64,000 nucleotides of DNA from Oscillospiraceae bacterium (lineage in GTDB: Bacteria > Bacillota > Clostridia > Oscillospirales > Oscillospiraceae). The DNA lies in contig CACYYN010000006.1 of assembly GCA_902778665.1 (NCBI GenBank), positions 1 to 64,000 on the forward strand, given 5' to 3'. This document shows positions 30,935-39,570 of the stretch, in pieces. The translations under genes and the position numbers were made by a program. The first letter of the stretch is position 1, and each line of letters opens with the position of its first letter. The notes below the pieces were generated by a model. The model made no database searches. It worked only from the letters and a program-made list of their open reading frames with translations, and was not told the origin of the DNA.

Positions 30935-33229
30935 ATGGCTGAGATTGAGGAACGCGGCTCAACGCATGTATACAAAGTCAACCGGATCTCCAAGGAGGAG
31001 ATCGATTCTATGGTGGAACGCTGCGTCTATGAGGAGGCACCGTATTGCAATGCCGCCTGTCCTCTGAAGCTTGACACCCGTGGAATGCTGAAAGCTGTTG
31101 CCGAAGGTGATCTGAAAAAAGCCCTGCAGATTTATGAAAAGGCAGCACCTTTCCCTCTGATTCTCTCCATGGGCTGTGAAGCACCCTGTGAGGCAAAATG
31201 CCGTCTCTGTGAGGTCGGCGATGGGGTTGCCATACGGGATGTGGAGGCCGCTGTCGCCCGTCACGGACAGCAGAGCAGGCTCGGCAGCATTTTTCGTACC
31301 CGTAAAAAGAAAACAGCGGCAATCTTCGGTTCCGGTCTCTTTCCGCTCTTCCTGTCAGCCGAACTGGAAAAGAAAGCATATCCTGTCACTGTCTTCTGTG
31401 AGGAGGAAGATCTTTCCGCATTTCTTCATTGTGAAACACCCTTTCTCGATGCGGAGTCATTCGCCCTTGAGCTGAAGCGCCTGAAGGGGAAAGATATCAG
31501 CTTTGTTTTCAATTGTGATATTACACCTTCATTTTTCGAAGAAAAGCGGACAGAATTTGATATTCTGTGTTCATCATCAGAGGTGTCATCAAGGCTATTT
31601 CCGGATGCCGCCTTTCTCCCCGATCTGATGCTCTGTGAAGAGGAACAGCTTGTTACCGCCCGGGAAGGCGGGGTGATGGCAGCGGCATACGGTGCAAAGA
31701 AAGCCGCCCTGACGGTTGATCGCCTCGCACAGAATCTCGACCCGCGAAACAACCGCGGGAAGGAAGGCCCATCCGAAAGCAGACTCTATACCGATCTTTC
31801 GGAGGCTGTGGCATTAAATCGTATTCCGAAACATGGATCAGGATATACGCCGGAGGAGGCTGTGGCTGAGGCAAAACGCTGTATCCAGTGTCACTGTGAA
31901 GAGTGCATGAAGAGTTGTGCCTATCTGCGGCACTACAAAAAATATCCGGGGCTTCTCTCCAAAGAGATTTACAACAACACCCAGATCATTATGGGCGACC
32001 ACCAGCTCAACAAGCCTATGAACGCATGCTCCCTCTGCGGGCAGTGTACAGTGGTCTGCCCCAACGGTTTTGACATGGCACATGTCTGCCATATTGCCCG
32101 GCAAAACATGGTTTCCACCGATAAAATGCCCCTGGCGCCCCACGAGTTTGCGTTGCTGGATATGGTTTTTTCCAATGGAGATGCATTTCTGTCCAGACCG
32201 CAGCCCGGGCATGAACAATGCAGATATGTGTTCTTTCCGGGCTGTCAGGCTTCTGCCATAGCCCCGGAAACCGTGAAAGCCGCTTACGCCGACCTCCGTG
32301 ATCGTCTGGATGGGGGTGTAGCCCTGATGCTGGGTTGCTGCGGTGCAATCTGTGACTGGGCAGGACGATACGAAATGTCCGGGCAGACCCGCGAATTCAT
32401 TGATCGTGAACTGAGCAAGCTGGGGGATCCCATTGTGATTGCCGGGTGCCCCACCTGTGCAAAAGAATTGAAAACCCATAAAAACCTTCAGGTTAAGGGT
32501 ATATGGGATGTGCTGCTGGAACTCGGTTTGCCGGAGGGTGCCCATGGGCTGGATCGTCCTGCCGCCATGCATGACTCCTGCGGGGCCAGAGGTGATGCTT
32601 CGACGCAGAATGCCATCCGGTCAATTGCGAAGCAGCTGGGTTGTGAGCTGGTTGATACTCCCTATTCCGGTGACCGCTCACCCTGTTGCGGCTACGGCGG
32701 GCTCACAGCTTATGCCAACAGGGAAGTTGCCTCAGAAATGACTGCACAGTGTCTGGATCGCTCGGATGCTCCGTATATCTCCTACTGCATGGCTTGCCGC
32801 GATCGGTTTGCCCGTGCTGGGCGGGAATCCAAACATATTCTGGAGCTCGTCTACGGCACCGATGCAGGCTCCCCGCCTGACATCAGTGAAAAGCGTTGGA
32901 ACAGACTCACGTTGAAAAACGAGCTATTGCGCGATTTGTGGCTGGAGGAACCGCTGGAAATGAAGCTGAATTATGAACTAAACTATACACCGGAAGCACG
33001 CCGTATTATGGATGACCGGATGATTCTGACAGATGATGTGATTGCCGTGATAGATTCTTATCGGGAAACCGGTGAAGCCGTGCTGGACAGCACCTCCGGA
33101 TTGCTGATAGCCCGGAAGAGAATCGGCAACGCCACCTTCTGGGTTCAGTTCACCCGGGACGCAGAAAACAGCTATACCGTGCACGGAGCATACAGCCACC
33201 GCATGAATGTTGAGAGGAGGCAGGGCTGA
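30935..33229 (+). CDS. Dicluster iron-sulfur / CCG-domain electron-transfer protein
   Basis: A 764-residue multi-domain protein. The start (CNAACPLKLDTRG and CEAPCEAKCRLCEVG) is the GltB/NADH-oxidoreductase-type dicluster domain. Residues 125-250 are a degenerate Rossmann-like segment (AAIFGSGLFPLFLSAE), probably without bound nucleotide. Two [4Fe-4S] motifs follow (CIQCHCEECMKSC, CSLCGQCTVVCPNG), then two CCG domains as in heterodisulfide reductase HdrB (FFPGCQAS, LGCCGAICDWA, HDSCGARGD, CCGYGGL). The C-terminal 100 residues are unique. It probably passes electrons from the aldehyde oxidoreductase. AGGAGGG precedes ATG 30935. It resembles the pyridine nucleotide-disulfide oxidoreductase/dicluster-binding proteins of Trs-type loci. 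Confidence 0.85.
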   Translation: MAEIEERGSTHVYKVNRISKEEIDSMVERCVYEEAPYCNAACPLKLDTRGMLKAVAEGDLKKALQIYEKAAPFPLILSMGCEAPCEAKCRLCEVGDGVAIRDVEAAVARHGQQSRLGSIFRTRKKKTAAIFGSGLFPLFLSAELEKKAYPVTVFCEEEDLSAFLHCETPFLDAESFALELKRLKGKDISFVFNCDITPSFFEEKRTEFDILCSSSEVSSRLFPDAAFLPDLMLCEEEQLVTAREGGVMAAAYGAKKAALTVDRLAQNLDPRNNRGKEGPSESRLYTDLSEAVALNRIPKHGSGYTPEEAVAEAKRCIQCHCEECMKSCAYLRHYKKYPGLLSKEIYNNTQIIMGDHQLNKPMNACSLCGQCTVVCPNGFDMAHVCHIARQNMVSTDKMPLAPHEFALLDMVFSNGDAFLSRPQPGHEQCRYVFFPGCQASAIAPETVKAAYADLRDRLDGGVALMLGCCGAICDWAGRYEMSGQTREFIDRELSKLGDPIVIAGCPTCAKELKTHKNLQVKGIWDVLLELGLPEGAHGLDRPAAMHDSCGARGDASTQNAIRSIAKQLGCELVDTPYSGDRSPCCGYGGLTAYANREVASEMTAQCLDRSDAPYISYCMACRDRFARAGRESKHILELVYGTDAGSPPDISEKRWNRLTLKNELLRDLWLEEPLEMKLNYELNYTPEARRIMDDRMILTDDVIAVIDSYRETGEAVLDSTSGLLIARKRIGNATFWVQFTRDAENSYTVHGAYSHRMNVERRQG

Positions 33230-33450
33230 TGGCCATTGAGAGAACCTACTATACCATTGATCCGGAAGGAAAGCTGCAGTGCATGAAATGCGGTGTACCC
33301 CTGGTAAAGGGGAAGGCCAAATTCATGTATCTGGATAACGGATTTCCTGTGGAACTGCCCGTATGCCCGGTCTGCGGATTCGTTTACGTGCCGGAGGAAC
33401 TGGCACTCGGCAAAGTTGCATCTGTCGAGCGTGCATTGGAGGACAAATGA
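33229..33450 (+). CDS. Small two-CxxC redox or zinc-ribbon protein (DVU_1557-like)
   Basis: A 73-residue protein with two pairs of cysteines, CMKCG and CPVCG, 25 residues apart, and a following FVYVPEELALGKV. It may be a zinc ribbon or bind an iron-sulfur or rubredoxin-like iron centre. Its start overlaps the preceding stop (TGATG) and its stop overlaps the next start (ATGA), so it is tightly coupled with both neighbours. It resembles the family placed at DVU_1557 in Desulfovibrio vulgaris. Confidence 0.75.
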   Translation: MAIERTYYTIDPEGKLQCMKCGVPLVKGKAKFMYLDNGFPVELPVCPVCGFVYVPEELALGKVASVERALEDK

Positions 33451-33977
33451 ACGGCCACCCCGGGGGGATCGCCCATACCCGGCATCTTCTTGATCTCGCA
33501 TCCCTTCCTGCCGGTGCCCGCATTCTGGATCTCGGCGCAGGTGCGGGAGAGTCTGTGCTGCTGATGCGGGAACTCGGATATGATGCCTCCGGGTTAGACC
33601 TCAGCCCCCGTGCGGAATTCGTACAGCAGGGAGATCTGCTTCAAACCGGTCTGCCGGATGCGTCTTTCGATGCCGTGCTGAGCCAGTGCTCCTTTTTTGT
33701 CTCCGGCAACGTGCAGCAGGCACTGCAGGAGGCACACCGCCTGCTGAAACCCGGAGGCAAACTGCTGCTGTCAGATGTCTTTTTCAGCCCTGCCGAGGCT
33801 TTGATGCAGAAAGCCGGTTTAACCGTTCTCTGTACAGAGGACCTTACTGCGCAGTGGAGAGAGTACTATCTGGATGCTTTGTGGCATGATGATGCGCCTT
33901 GCCGCATTTCCTTTCCACGAGGGAAATGCAGCTATCTGCTACTCATAGGAAGGAAGGATGACCATGGATCTGTTTGA
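33447..33977 (+). CDS. SAM-dependent methyltransferase (DVU_1556-like)
   Basis: A 176-residue class I methyltransferase. Motif I is ILDLGAGAGESVLLM, the acidic residue after strand 2 lies in ASGLDLS, and LLKPGGKLLLSDVFF is the motif near strand 5. It lacks the usual substrate-binding insertion, so it is among the smaller members. Start ATG 33447 overlaps the previous stop as ATGA. Within the locus it may methylate the hydroxylase substrate, product or a cofactor; the family occurs at DVU_1556 next to a Mop-type enzyme. Confidence 0.8.
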   Translation: MNGHPGGIAHTRHLLDLASLPAGARILDLGAGAGESVLLMRELGYDASGLDLSPRAEFVQQGDLLQTGLPDASFDAVLSQCSFFVSGNVQQALQEAHRLLKPGGKLLLSDVFFSPAEALMQKAGLTVLCTEDLTAQWREYYLDALWHDDAPCRISFPRGKCSYLLLIGRKDDHGSV

Positions 33978-34389
33978 CCGTGTTATGGAATTGAGCCGGT
34001 ACGGCTACTTCTGCTCCCAGATTATGGGGATTCTGATGCTGGAAATGACGGGTGAAGAAAACCCCGGTCTGATCAAAGCTCTCGGCGGGCTCAACGGAGG
34101 CGTGGGTTACTCTCAGGGCTGTTGCGGTTGTATGACGGGCGGCACCTGTGTGATCTCTTATTTCACCGGCAAGAGCGAAGACACGGGATTTGAAAATGAG
34201 AACCACAAGCCTGCCATGGCAGAGTTCACCCGATGGTTTGAAGAGGAAATGACAGTTGAATACGGCGGAATTGACTGCCGTGACATCACCAAGGGAAACC
34301 CTGCCAGCCGTGTGGAGTATTGCCCGCAAATCATTGCAGCCAGCTTTGAGAAATGTGTGGAAATTCTGGAAAACAGGGGGCTTCTGTAA
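33964..34389 (+). CDS. C-GCAxxG-C-C-like cysteine protein (DVU_1555-like)
   Basis: A 141-residue protein of the C-GCAxxG-C-C type. The single upstream Cys is in YGYFCSQI; the central motif reads GCCGCMTGGTC, and two further cysteines follow at CRDI and YCPQII. The pattern suggests bound metal or an iron-sulfur cluster, and many such proteins are redox-linked accessories. AGGAAGG overlaps an earlier ATG at 33958, so ATG 33964 with a six-base spacing is the more probable start. It overlaps the methyltransferase end by 14 bases. Confidence 0.75.
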   Translation: MDLFDRVMELSRYGYFCSQIMGILMLEMTGEENPGLIKALGGLNGGVGYSQGCCGCMTGGTCVISYFTGKSEDTGFENENHKPAMAEFTRWFEEEMTVEYGGIDCRDITKGNPASRVEYCPQIIAASFEKCVEILENRGLL

Positions 34390-34390
34390 G

Positions 34391-35683
34391 ATGCAGTGTT
34401 CCCGTCTGGATGCCCTGATCTGTGAACAGGAACATCTGTCTTCGCTTTCTCGAGATGCACTTGAGGCGGTTCAGCTGTCCGGTCTGAACCGCCTTCTTTC
34501 ACGCGAGGCCGGACGTTCCGGTTTCTACAAGGATCTCCCGGAACATCTGAACAGCCTTTCCGAGCTGCATAAATTACCCTTCACCACGGAGGACGATCTC
34601 GCCCGTCGCGCCGGCGGCATTCTGTTGACCTCCCAGAGCGAAATACGCCGCGTTTTATCAGATGCGACTTCCGGTACGACCGGGCTTCCGAAGCGGGTTT
34701 TCTATACAGAGGGTGACCTGGAAAATACCGTTCGTCTCTATATGGCAGGTCTGGGAGAACTGATTTTCCCCGGTAACCGGGTCATGATCTGTTTTCCTTT
34801 TTCCGGTCCCTTCGGCCTGGGCGAGCTGATTGCAGAAGCCATTGTCCGCCTCGGCGCACAGCCACTGAAGCTTGGCTCTGCAATGCGTTATCAGGATTAT
34901 TCCGCTATTTTGGACGGGGAAAAGCCTGACTGTTTTGTCGGCATGCCGGTGCAGCTTCTGAGTATTCTCAGAGTCTGCGGTAAAAAAAGCCTGCGGCGTG
35001 CTCTTGTGAGTGGGGACGCATGCCCTGACAGTGTGACGGATGCCTGTGAGACCATTCTCGGTACCAGACTTTTCCCTCATTACGGCTCCCGGGAAATGGG
35101 CATGGCAGGTGCCGTCACCTGCCCCGCTCACACCGGTATGCATCTGCGGGAAAACCATATCATCGCTGAGATCGTTGCGCAGGACGGCCATGTTCTCCCT
35201 GCAGGTGAGTTCGGTGAGCTGGTAATCACAACCATCGGAATGGAAGCTATGCCGCTGATCCGCTACAGAACCGGCGATCTCACTCGAATTCTTCCGGATG
35301 CATGTCCCTGCGGCAGTGCAACACACCGTCTTGACAAAGTGAAAAGGGCTTCTTCCGGCCCGGATATAACCGAACTGGATGAAGCCCTTTATCCCTTCCC
35401 ACAACTTGTTGACTATCGAGCGGATCGGATCAGGAAGCAAATCACAATTGACGCCCTCGTGAAAGGCAGCATCAACCCTGCCCTTCTGGCAGACGCCGCT
35501 GCAAAAGCTTTGCCCGGTTTTGCTGTCTCGGTCAAGGTTCGGGATGTCTGCCCCGAAGACACAGCGCTTTATCGCGGCAAGCGCCGGATATTGCCTGATT
35601 CCGAAAGACTTGCTCTCAGGCGATGCTTTCCTCCTCAATTGACTGCGCTTTTTCCAGTGCCGCGTAGGCACCGCCCAGCCTGA
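34391..35683 (+). CDS. AMP-forming acyl-CoA ligase-like protein (DVU_1553-like)
   Basis: A 430-residue ANL-superfamily enzyme. The ATP loop is ATSGTTGLPKRV, the adenine motif YGSREMGMAGA and the RYRTGDLTRI hinge. A C-terminal Cys pair (CPCGSATHRL) recalls PaaK-type phenylacetate ligases. The C-terminal lysine region is YRGKRRILPD. The usual family end seems to be near SERLALRR. The last 20 residues and the stop reach 68 bases into the convergent ABC transporter gene, so the tail may be an accidental extension. It could activate the acid made by the oxidoreductase as a thioester or adenylate. GGGGG precedes ATG 34391. Last gene of the plus-strand operon. Confidence 0.82.
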   Translation: MQCSRLDALICEQEHLSSLSRDALEAVQLSGLNRLLSREAGRSGFYKDLPEHLNSLSELHKLPFTTEDDLARRAGGILLTSQSEIRRVLSDATSGTTGLPKRVFYTEGDLENTVRLYMAGLGELIFPGNRVMICFPFSGPFGLGELIAEAIVRLGAQPLKLGSAMRYQDYSAILDGEKPDCFVGMPVQLLSILRVCGKKSLRRALVSGDACPDSVTDACETILGTRLFPHYGSREMGMAGAVTCPAHTGMHLRENHIIAEIVAQDGHVLPAGEFGELVITTIGMEAMPLIRYRTGDLTRILPDACPCGSATHRLDKVKRASSGPDITELDEALYPFPQLVDYRADRIRKQITIDALVKGSINPALLADAAAKALPGFAVSVKVRDVCPEDTALYRGKRRILPDSERLALRRCFPPQLTALFPVPRRHRPA

Positions 35684-37388
35684 GGAGTTCCTCCCTGGAT
35701 CCCTGCTCGACAATTCTGCGGTCATCAATGACGGCAATGCGGTCAGCATTACGGATTGTAGAGAGCCGGTGGGCAATCACCACGCAGGTTTTTCCTCTGC
35801 TCAGGCGATCCAGACTGTGCTGAATTTTCTGTTCCGTCACACTGTCCAGTGCGGAGGTAGCTTCATCCAATATCAGAATCGGCGGATTTTTCAAAAAGAC
35901 ACGGGCAATGGAGATTCTCTGTTTCTGACCTCCTGAAAGGACAACTCCACGCTCCCCTACAAAGCTATGATAACCGCCGGGCATCTGCATGATCTCCTCA
36001 TGGATTTCCGCGTTCTTCGCCGCTTCAATGACTTCCTCATCCGTGGCATCCGGTCGGCCGTAACGGATATTCTCCAGAATTGTCCCCGCGAAGAGGAACA
36101 CATCCTGCTGGATGATCCCAATGTTCCTGCGCAGGCTTTCCTGCGTCAGATTACGCACATCCTCTCCATCCACAAGAACGGCACCTTCCGTGACGTCATA
36201 AAATCTCGGGATCAGATGGCAGATGGTTGTCTTTCCTCCGCCTGACATTCCTGCGAGAGCAAATGTCTCGCCCGGGGCGATCCGGAGATTAATATCTTCC
36301 AGAATCGGGACGCCCTCCTGATAGGAGAAGCTGACATGATCGAACCGGATTTCACCTTTTACATGCTTCAGTTCTCCGGCATCCGGTCGGTCAGAAATGT
36401 CCGGTTTGGTACGCATGATTTCCACAAAGCGTTCAAACCCGGCGCTGCCTTGGGCATAAACTTCCATAAACTGTACCAGTTTCCGCACCGGTGAGGTAAA
36501 TGTTGATACATAAAGCGTGAAAGTCAGCAGGTCAATCAGGTTCATTTCGCCTTTCATAATCAGCCATCCGCCCACGGTGACAACAGCTACCTGCATAATC
36601 CCGACGGTGGCTTCAATCCCGGCGTTGAACATTCCCATAGCCTGGTAATATCGGACCTTGCTTTTTTTGAAAGCCTCATTGGCTGTATCGAACTTTTCAT
36701 CCTCTGCCTTCTCTGCTGCAAAGGCCTTCGCTGTCCGGATGCCGGATATGCCGCTTTCAATAGCGGCATTGATCTCTCCGGTTTTGATTTTTACCTCCTT
36801 ATTCGCCTGCTGCATTTTGAGACGCTGGCGGATGGAAAACACCACACACACGGGCAAAAGGACCAGCAATACCAATGTCAGCCTCACATTGACGGTCAAC
36901 AGAATGATCAGTGCACCGAGAATCGTCACGCCGCAGATCAGCAGGTTTTCAGGCCCGTGATGCGCAAGTTCCACAATTTCAAACAGGTCGTTCGTCACAC
37001 GTGCCATCAGCGCACCTGTGCGGTGCTTATCAAAAAAGGAGAAGGACAGCGTCTGAATATGGGTGAACACATCCCTGCGCATATCTGCCTCCACCAGTGT
37101 TCCCATCCGGTGACCGACAATCGTAATCAGATACTGAAACCACGCCCGCAGCAGATAGCTCGCCAGAACAATCCCCATCACTGTAAAAAAAGCCGCATAG
37201 CGCTGCTCCGGGAGCAGCGTATTCATCGTTCGCCTTGTTACATAGGGAAAGACCAGGTCCACCAGCGCCACTGCCAGTGAAAGCCCCATATCCAGTACGA
37301 ACGCCGTCTTGTGCGGCATAAGATAGCTGATGAAGATGGAGAGCTTGCTTTTACTGTAGTCAATTCTGTTGTTTTCGAGAGTGATCAT
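35616..37388 (-). CDS. ABC exporter (fused membrane and ATPase domains)
   Basis: A 590-residue half-transporter. Six helices (residues 1-320) are followed by an ATPase with GMSGGGKTT (Walker A), LSGGQKQRISIAR (signature), ILDEATSALD (Walker B) and IAHRLSTIRN (switch). The family includes lipid, drug and peptide exporters; the substrate is not predictable. It is transcribed towards the ligase gene and overlaps it by 68 bases. It starts 39 bases from the divergent DUF523 gene and has no adjacent partner, so a homodimer is likely. Confidence 0.9.
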   Translation of the reverse strand: MITLENNRIDYSKSKLSIFISYLMPHKTAFVLDMGLSLAVALVDLVFPYVTRRTMNTLLPEQRYAAFFTVMGIVLASYLLRAWFQYLITIVGHRMGTLVEADMRRDVFTHIQTLSFSFFDKHRTGALMARVTNDLFEIVELAHHGPENLLICGVTILGALIILLTVNVRLTLVLLVLLPVCVVFSIRQRLKMQQANKEVKIKTGEINAAIESGISGIRTAKAFAAEKAEDEKFDTANEAFKKSKVRYYQAMGMFNAGIEATVGIMQVAVVTVGGWLIMKGEMNLIDLLTFTLYVSTFTSPVRKLVQFMEVYAQGSAGFERFVEIMRTKPDISDRPDAGELKHVKGEIRFDHVSFSYQEGVPILEDINLRIAPGETFALAGMSGGGKTTICHLIPRFYDVTEGAVLVDGEDVRNLTQESLRRNIGIIQQDVFLFAGTILENIRYGRPDATDEEVIEAAKNAEIHEEIMQMPGGYHSFVGERGVVLSGGQKQRISIARVFLKNPPILILDEATSALDSVTEQKIQHSLDRLSRGKTCVVIAHRLSTIRNADRIAVIDDRRIVEQGSREELLRLGGAYAALEKAQSIEEESIA

Positions 37389-37427
37389 TATTTACCATCC
37401 TGTCTGAAGAATGAAAGTGAGGATTTT

Positions 37428-37862
37428 ATGATTCTTGTCAGTGCCTGTTTGGCAGGCATCCCCTGCCGATATGACGGACGCTCCAATCTGGTGCCGGAAA
37501 TCCGGCAGCTGGTGGAGGAAGGAAAGGCTGTAACCGTCTGTCCGGAGGTTCTGGGCGGCCTGCCCACGCCGAGAATCCCAAGTGAACGGCTTGGGAACAA
37601 AGTGATCAACAGAGCCGGAGACGATGTCACCGAAGCATTCCTGTCCGGAGCCGAAAAGGCACTGGAGATTGCCCGGGAACATGGTTGTGAGACTGCCGTT
37701 CTGAAGGCAAGAAGCCCCTCCTGCGGGCACGGCTGCATCTACAACGGCTCCTTTAACGGCACACTTGTTCATGGCAACGGCGTTGCTGCACAGCTGTTTC
37801 TCAAGTACGGCATCCGAATTCTGACGGAAGAGGAGTTTCTTACCGGTAAGGCTTCCGAATAA
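37428..37862 (+). CDS. DUF523 family protein
   Basis: A 144-residue protein of the DUF523 (YbbK) family. The N-terminal motif VSACLAGIPCRYDG has two cysteines and KARSPSCGHG a third conserved one. The family is frequent in anaerobes, sometimes fused to DUF1722, and the function is not known; the cysteines suggest a metal or cluster site. Start ATG 37428 with GAGGA upstream. It ends nine bases before the end of the convergent GH2 gene. Confidence 0.8.
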   Translation: MILVSACLAGIPCRYDGRSNLVPEIRQLVEEGKAVTVCPEVLGGLPTPRIPSERLGNKVINRAGDDVTEAFLSGAEKALEIAREHGCETAVLKARSPSCGHGCIYNGSFNGTLVHGNGVAAQLFLKYGIRILTEEEFLTGKASE

Positions 37863-37871
37863 ACGGCGCTA

Positions 37872-39566
37872 CTAGGAGACAGCCTCCCGGAGCTTTTGCG
37901 AAAGATCAGCAAGTTCTTCCGGCTGTATTTTCTGCACAGCCCTGTCATAGGTCAGGATTCCGTTTGTCTCATCCTCCACATCGGAAACCTGAGTATAGAC
38001 CGCCCCGCACAGTCCTTCTTTTGCCAAGGGAATGAGAGAATTCTCAATCATCTCTCTTATGGCACAAACGTATTCCTCCCGTGTCTCATACACCCTGTAG
38101 CCATAGGTTTTTTCCGTGTTAAAGGAATGTTCCGGGATCTTCCACACATATCCGCCGTATTCGGAGAGAAATTGCGGGAGATTCTTTTTTCCGAGGTGAA
38201 GCTTTTCAAAGTAGAGATGCAGGCTGTCTACGTCACTCAGTTTCTGATGGTACCAGCCTGAAGTGCTGTCAATGAATCTCTCCGAATCCATTTTTTTCAG
38301 CATCCGGTAGGCGTCATCCGCGCAGAACTGTCCCCAGCCCTCGTTGAAGATTGTCCAGAGGCAAATGCAGGGGTGATTTTTCAGCGCTTCCACCGTATCT
38401 TTCATAGCCTTCAGAAAAGTTTTGCGTGTCTCCGGGTCGCGGTTCAGCCAGCGATCCGGTTTTTTCTGCAAATGCAGGGTCGGCAGCACAGTATCGCGCA
38501 CATAATGGTACGGTCCGTTATTTACCATATCCTGGAAGACAACCATACCCAGTCTGTCACAGGCGTAATAGAATATCTCCGGCTCGATTTTGATGTGCTT
38601 GCGCAGCATGTTGAAGCCGAGAGCCTTCATGCTCAGAATGTCCTTCTCAAAGCACGCTTCTTCGGCAGGTGTGTAAAGCCCGTCACTCCAGTAACCCTGA
38701 TCCAGCAGGCCGTGGAAGAAATAGGGCTTCCCGTTCAGGCAAAGTCTGGGCTTACCCTGAACGGTTTTCACCGAAAGTGTACGCAGAGCGAAGTAGCTCT
38801 CCACCCGGTCATTTTCGGACAGAACGGAAAACGGGTATAAATAAGGGTCTTCCGGGCTCCACAGTCGGGGGTTATTCACTGAGATGCGAACGCGCCCGTT
38901 TTCAAACGGAGTCTCCTGCCCTTCCAGTTGTATAATTCCTCTCTCAGCACCCCGGATGATGACCTCTATCCAGTCCTTCCCGGTGGTAATATGCAAATGT
39001 TCAATTGCATGCTCCGGCACAGGTTCCAGCCAGACCGTCTGCCAGATTCCGGAGCAGGGAGTATACCACATGCCTCCCCTTTTAGCGCTCTGTTTTCCCC
39101 AAGGAAAGCGTTGAGACAGATCATTCACCACCCGCACCTCAAGGGTGTTATTCTTGTCCTGTAAAACAGAGGTGATATCTGTAGAGATGGGCAGATATCC
39201 GTTTTCTGATCGGCACACCAACCTGTTGTTAACGAATACAGAGGCGTCCCGGCTCACTGCTCCGAAATGCAGAAGAATCCGCTTCCCACTCCAGGATTCC
39301 GGGATCTCCAGTGCTCTGCGATATACCAGAATATCTCCCGGCGCAGGCGCTTCTTTCACACCAGACAACAGGCTCTCCGCACAGAAAGGCACCAGAATCT
39401 TCTCCTGCCGAAAGGCAGAACCATCCTGTGATCCTTTTTTTCGGATCTGCAGTTCCCACCATCCGTTCAGACAGAGCCATTCCTTTCTCCTCATCTGCGG
39501 CCTCGGATAAGTCTCCCAGGGGATTTCAGGAAGATGCCTTCCTTCTTCTGTATAAAGCTTCTGCAT
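37872..39566 (-). CDS. Glycoside hydrolase family 2 enzyme
   Basis: A 564-residue cytoplasmic GH2 enzyme, short for the family. A jelly-roll sugar-binding domain (about 1-180; IHFGAVSRDASVFVNN-like segment), an immunoglobulin-like domain and a TIM barrel follow. The acid/base glutamate is in WTIFNEGWGQF and the nucleophile in FLSEYGGYV. Without a signal peptide it must act on imported oligosaccharides. GH2 covers beta-galactosidase, beta-glucuronidase, beta-mannosidase and others; the motifs do not decide. It forms a pair with the DMT transporter, four bases upstream. Confidence 0.88.
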   Translation of the reverse strand: MQKLYTEEGRHLPEIPWETYPRPQMRRKEWLCLNGWWELQIRKKGSQDGSAFRQEKILVPFCAESLLSGVKEAPAPGDILVYRRALEIPESWSGKRILLHFGAVSRDASVFVNNRLVCRSENGYLPISTDITSVLQDKNNTLEVRVVNDLSQRFPWGKQSAKRGGMWYTPCSGIWQTVWLEPVPEHAIEHLHITTGKDWIEVIIRGAERGIIQLEGQETPFENGRVRISVNNPRLWSPEDPYLYPFSVLSENDRVESYFALRTLSVKTVQGKPRLCLNGKPYFFHGLLDQGYWSDGLYTPAEEACFEKDILSMKALGFNMLRKHIKIEPEIFYYACDRLGMVVFQDMVNNGPYHYVRDTVLPTLHLQKKPDRWLNRDPETRKTFLKAMKDTVEALKNHPCICLWTIFNEGWGQFCADDAYRMLKKMDSERFIDSTSGWYHQKLSDVDSLHLYFEKLHLGKKNLPQFLSEYGGYVWKIPEHSFNTEKTYGYRVYETREEYVCAIREMIENSLIPLAKEGLCGAVYTQVSDVEDETNGILTYDRAVQKIQPEELADLSQKLREAVS

Positions 39567-39570
39567 TTTC

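Noticed and set aside
36957..37280. Small plus-strand frame opposite the ABC exporter
   Set aside because: Shadow of the exporter's membrane domain with no ribosome site.
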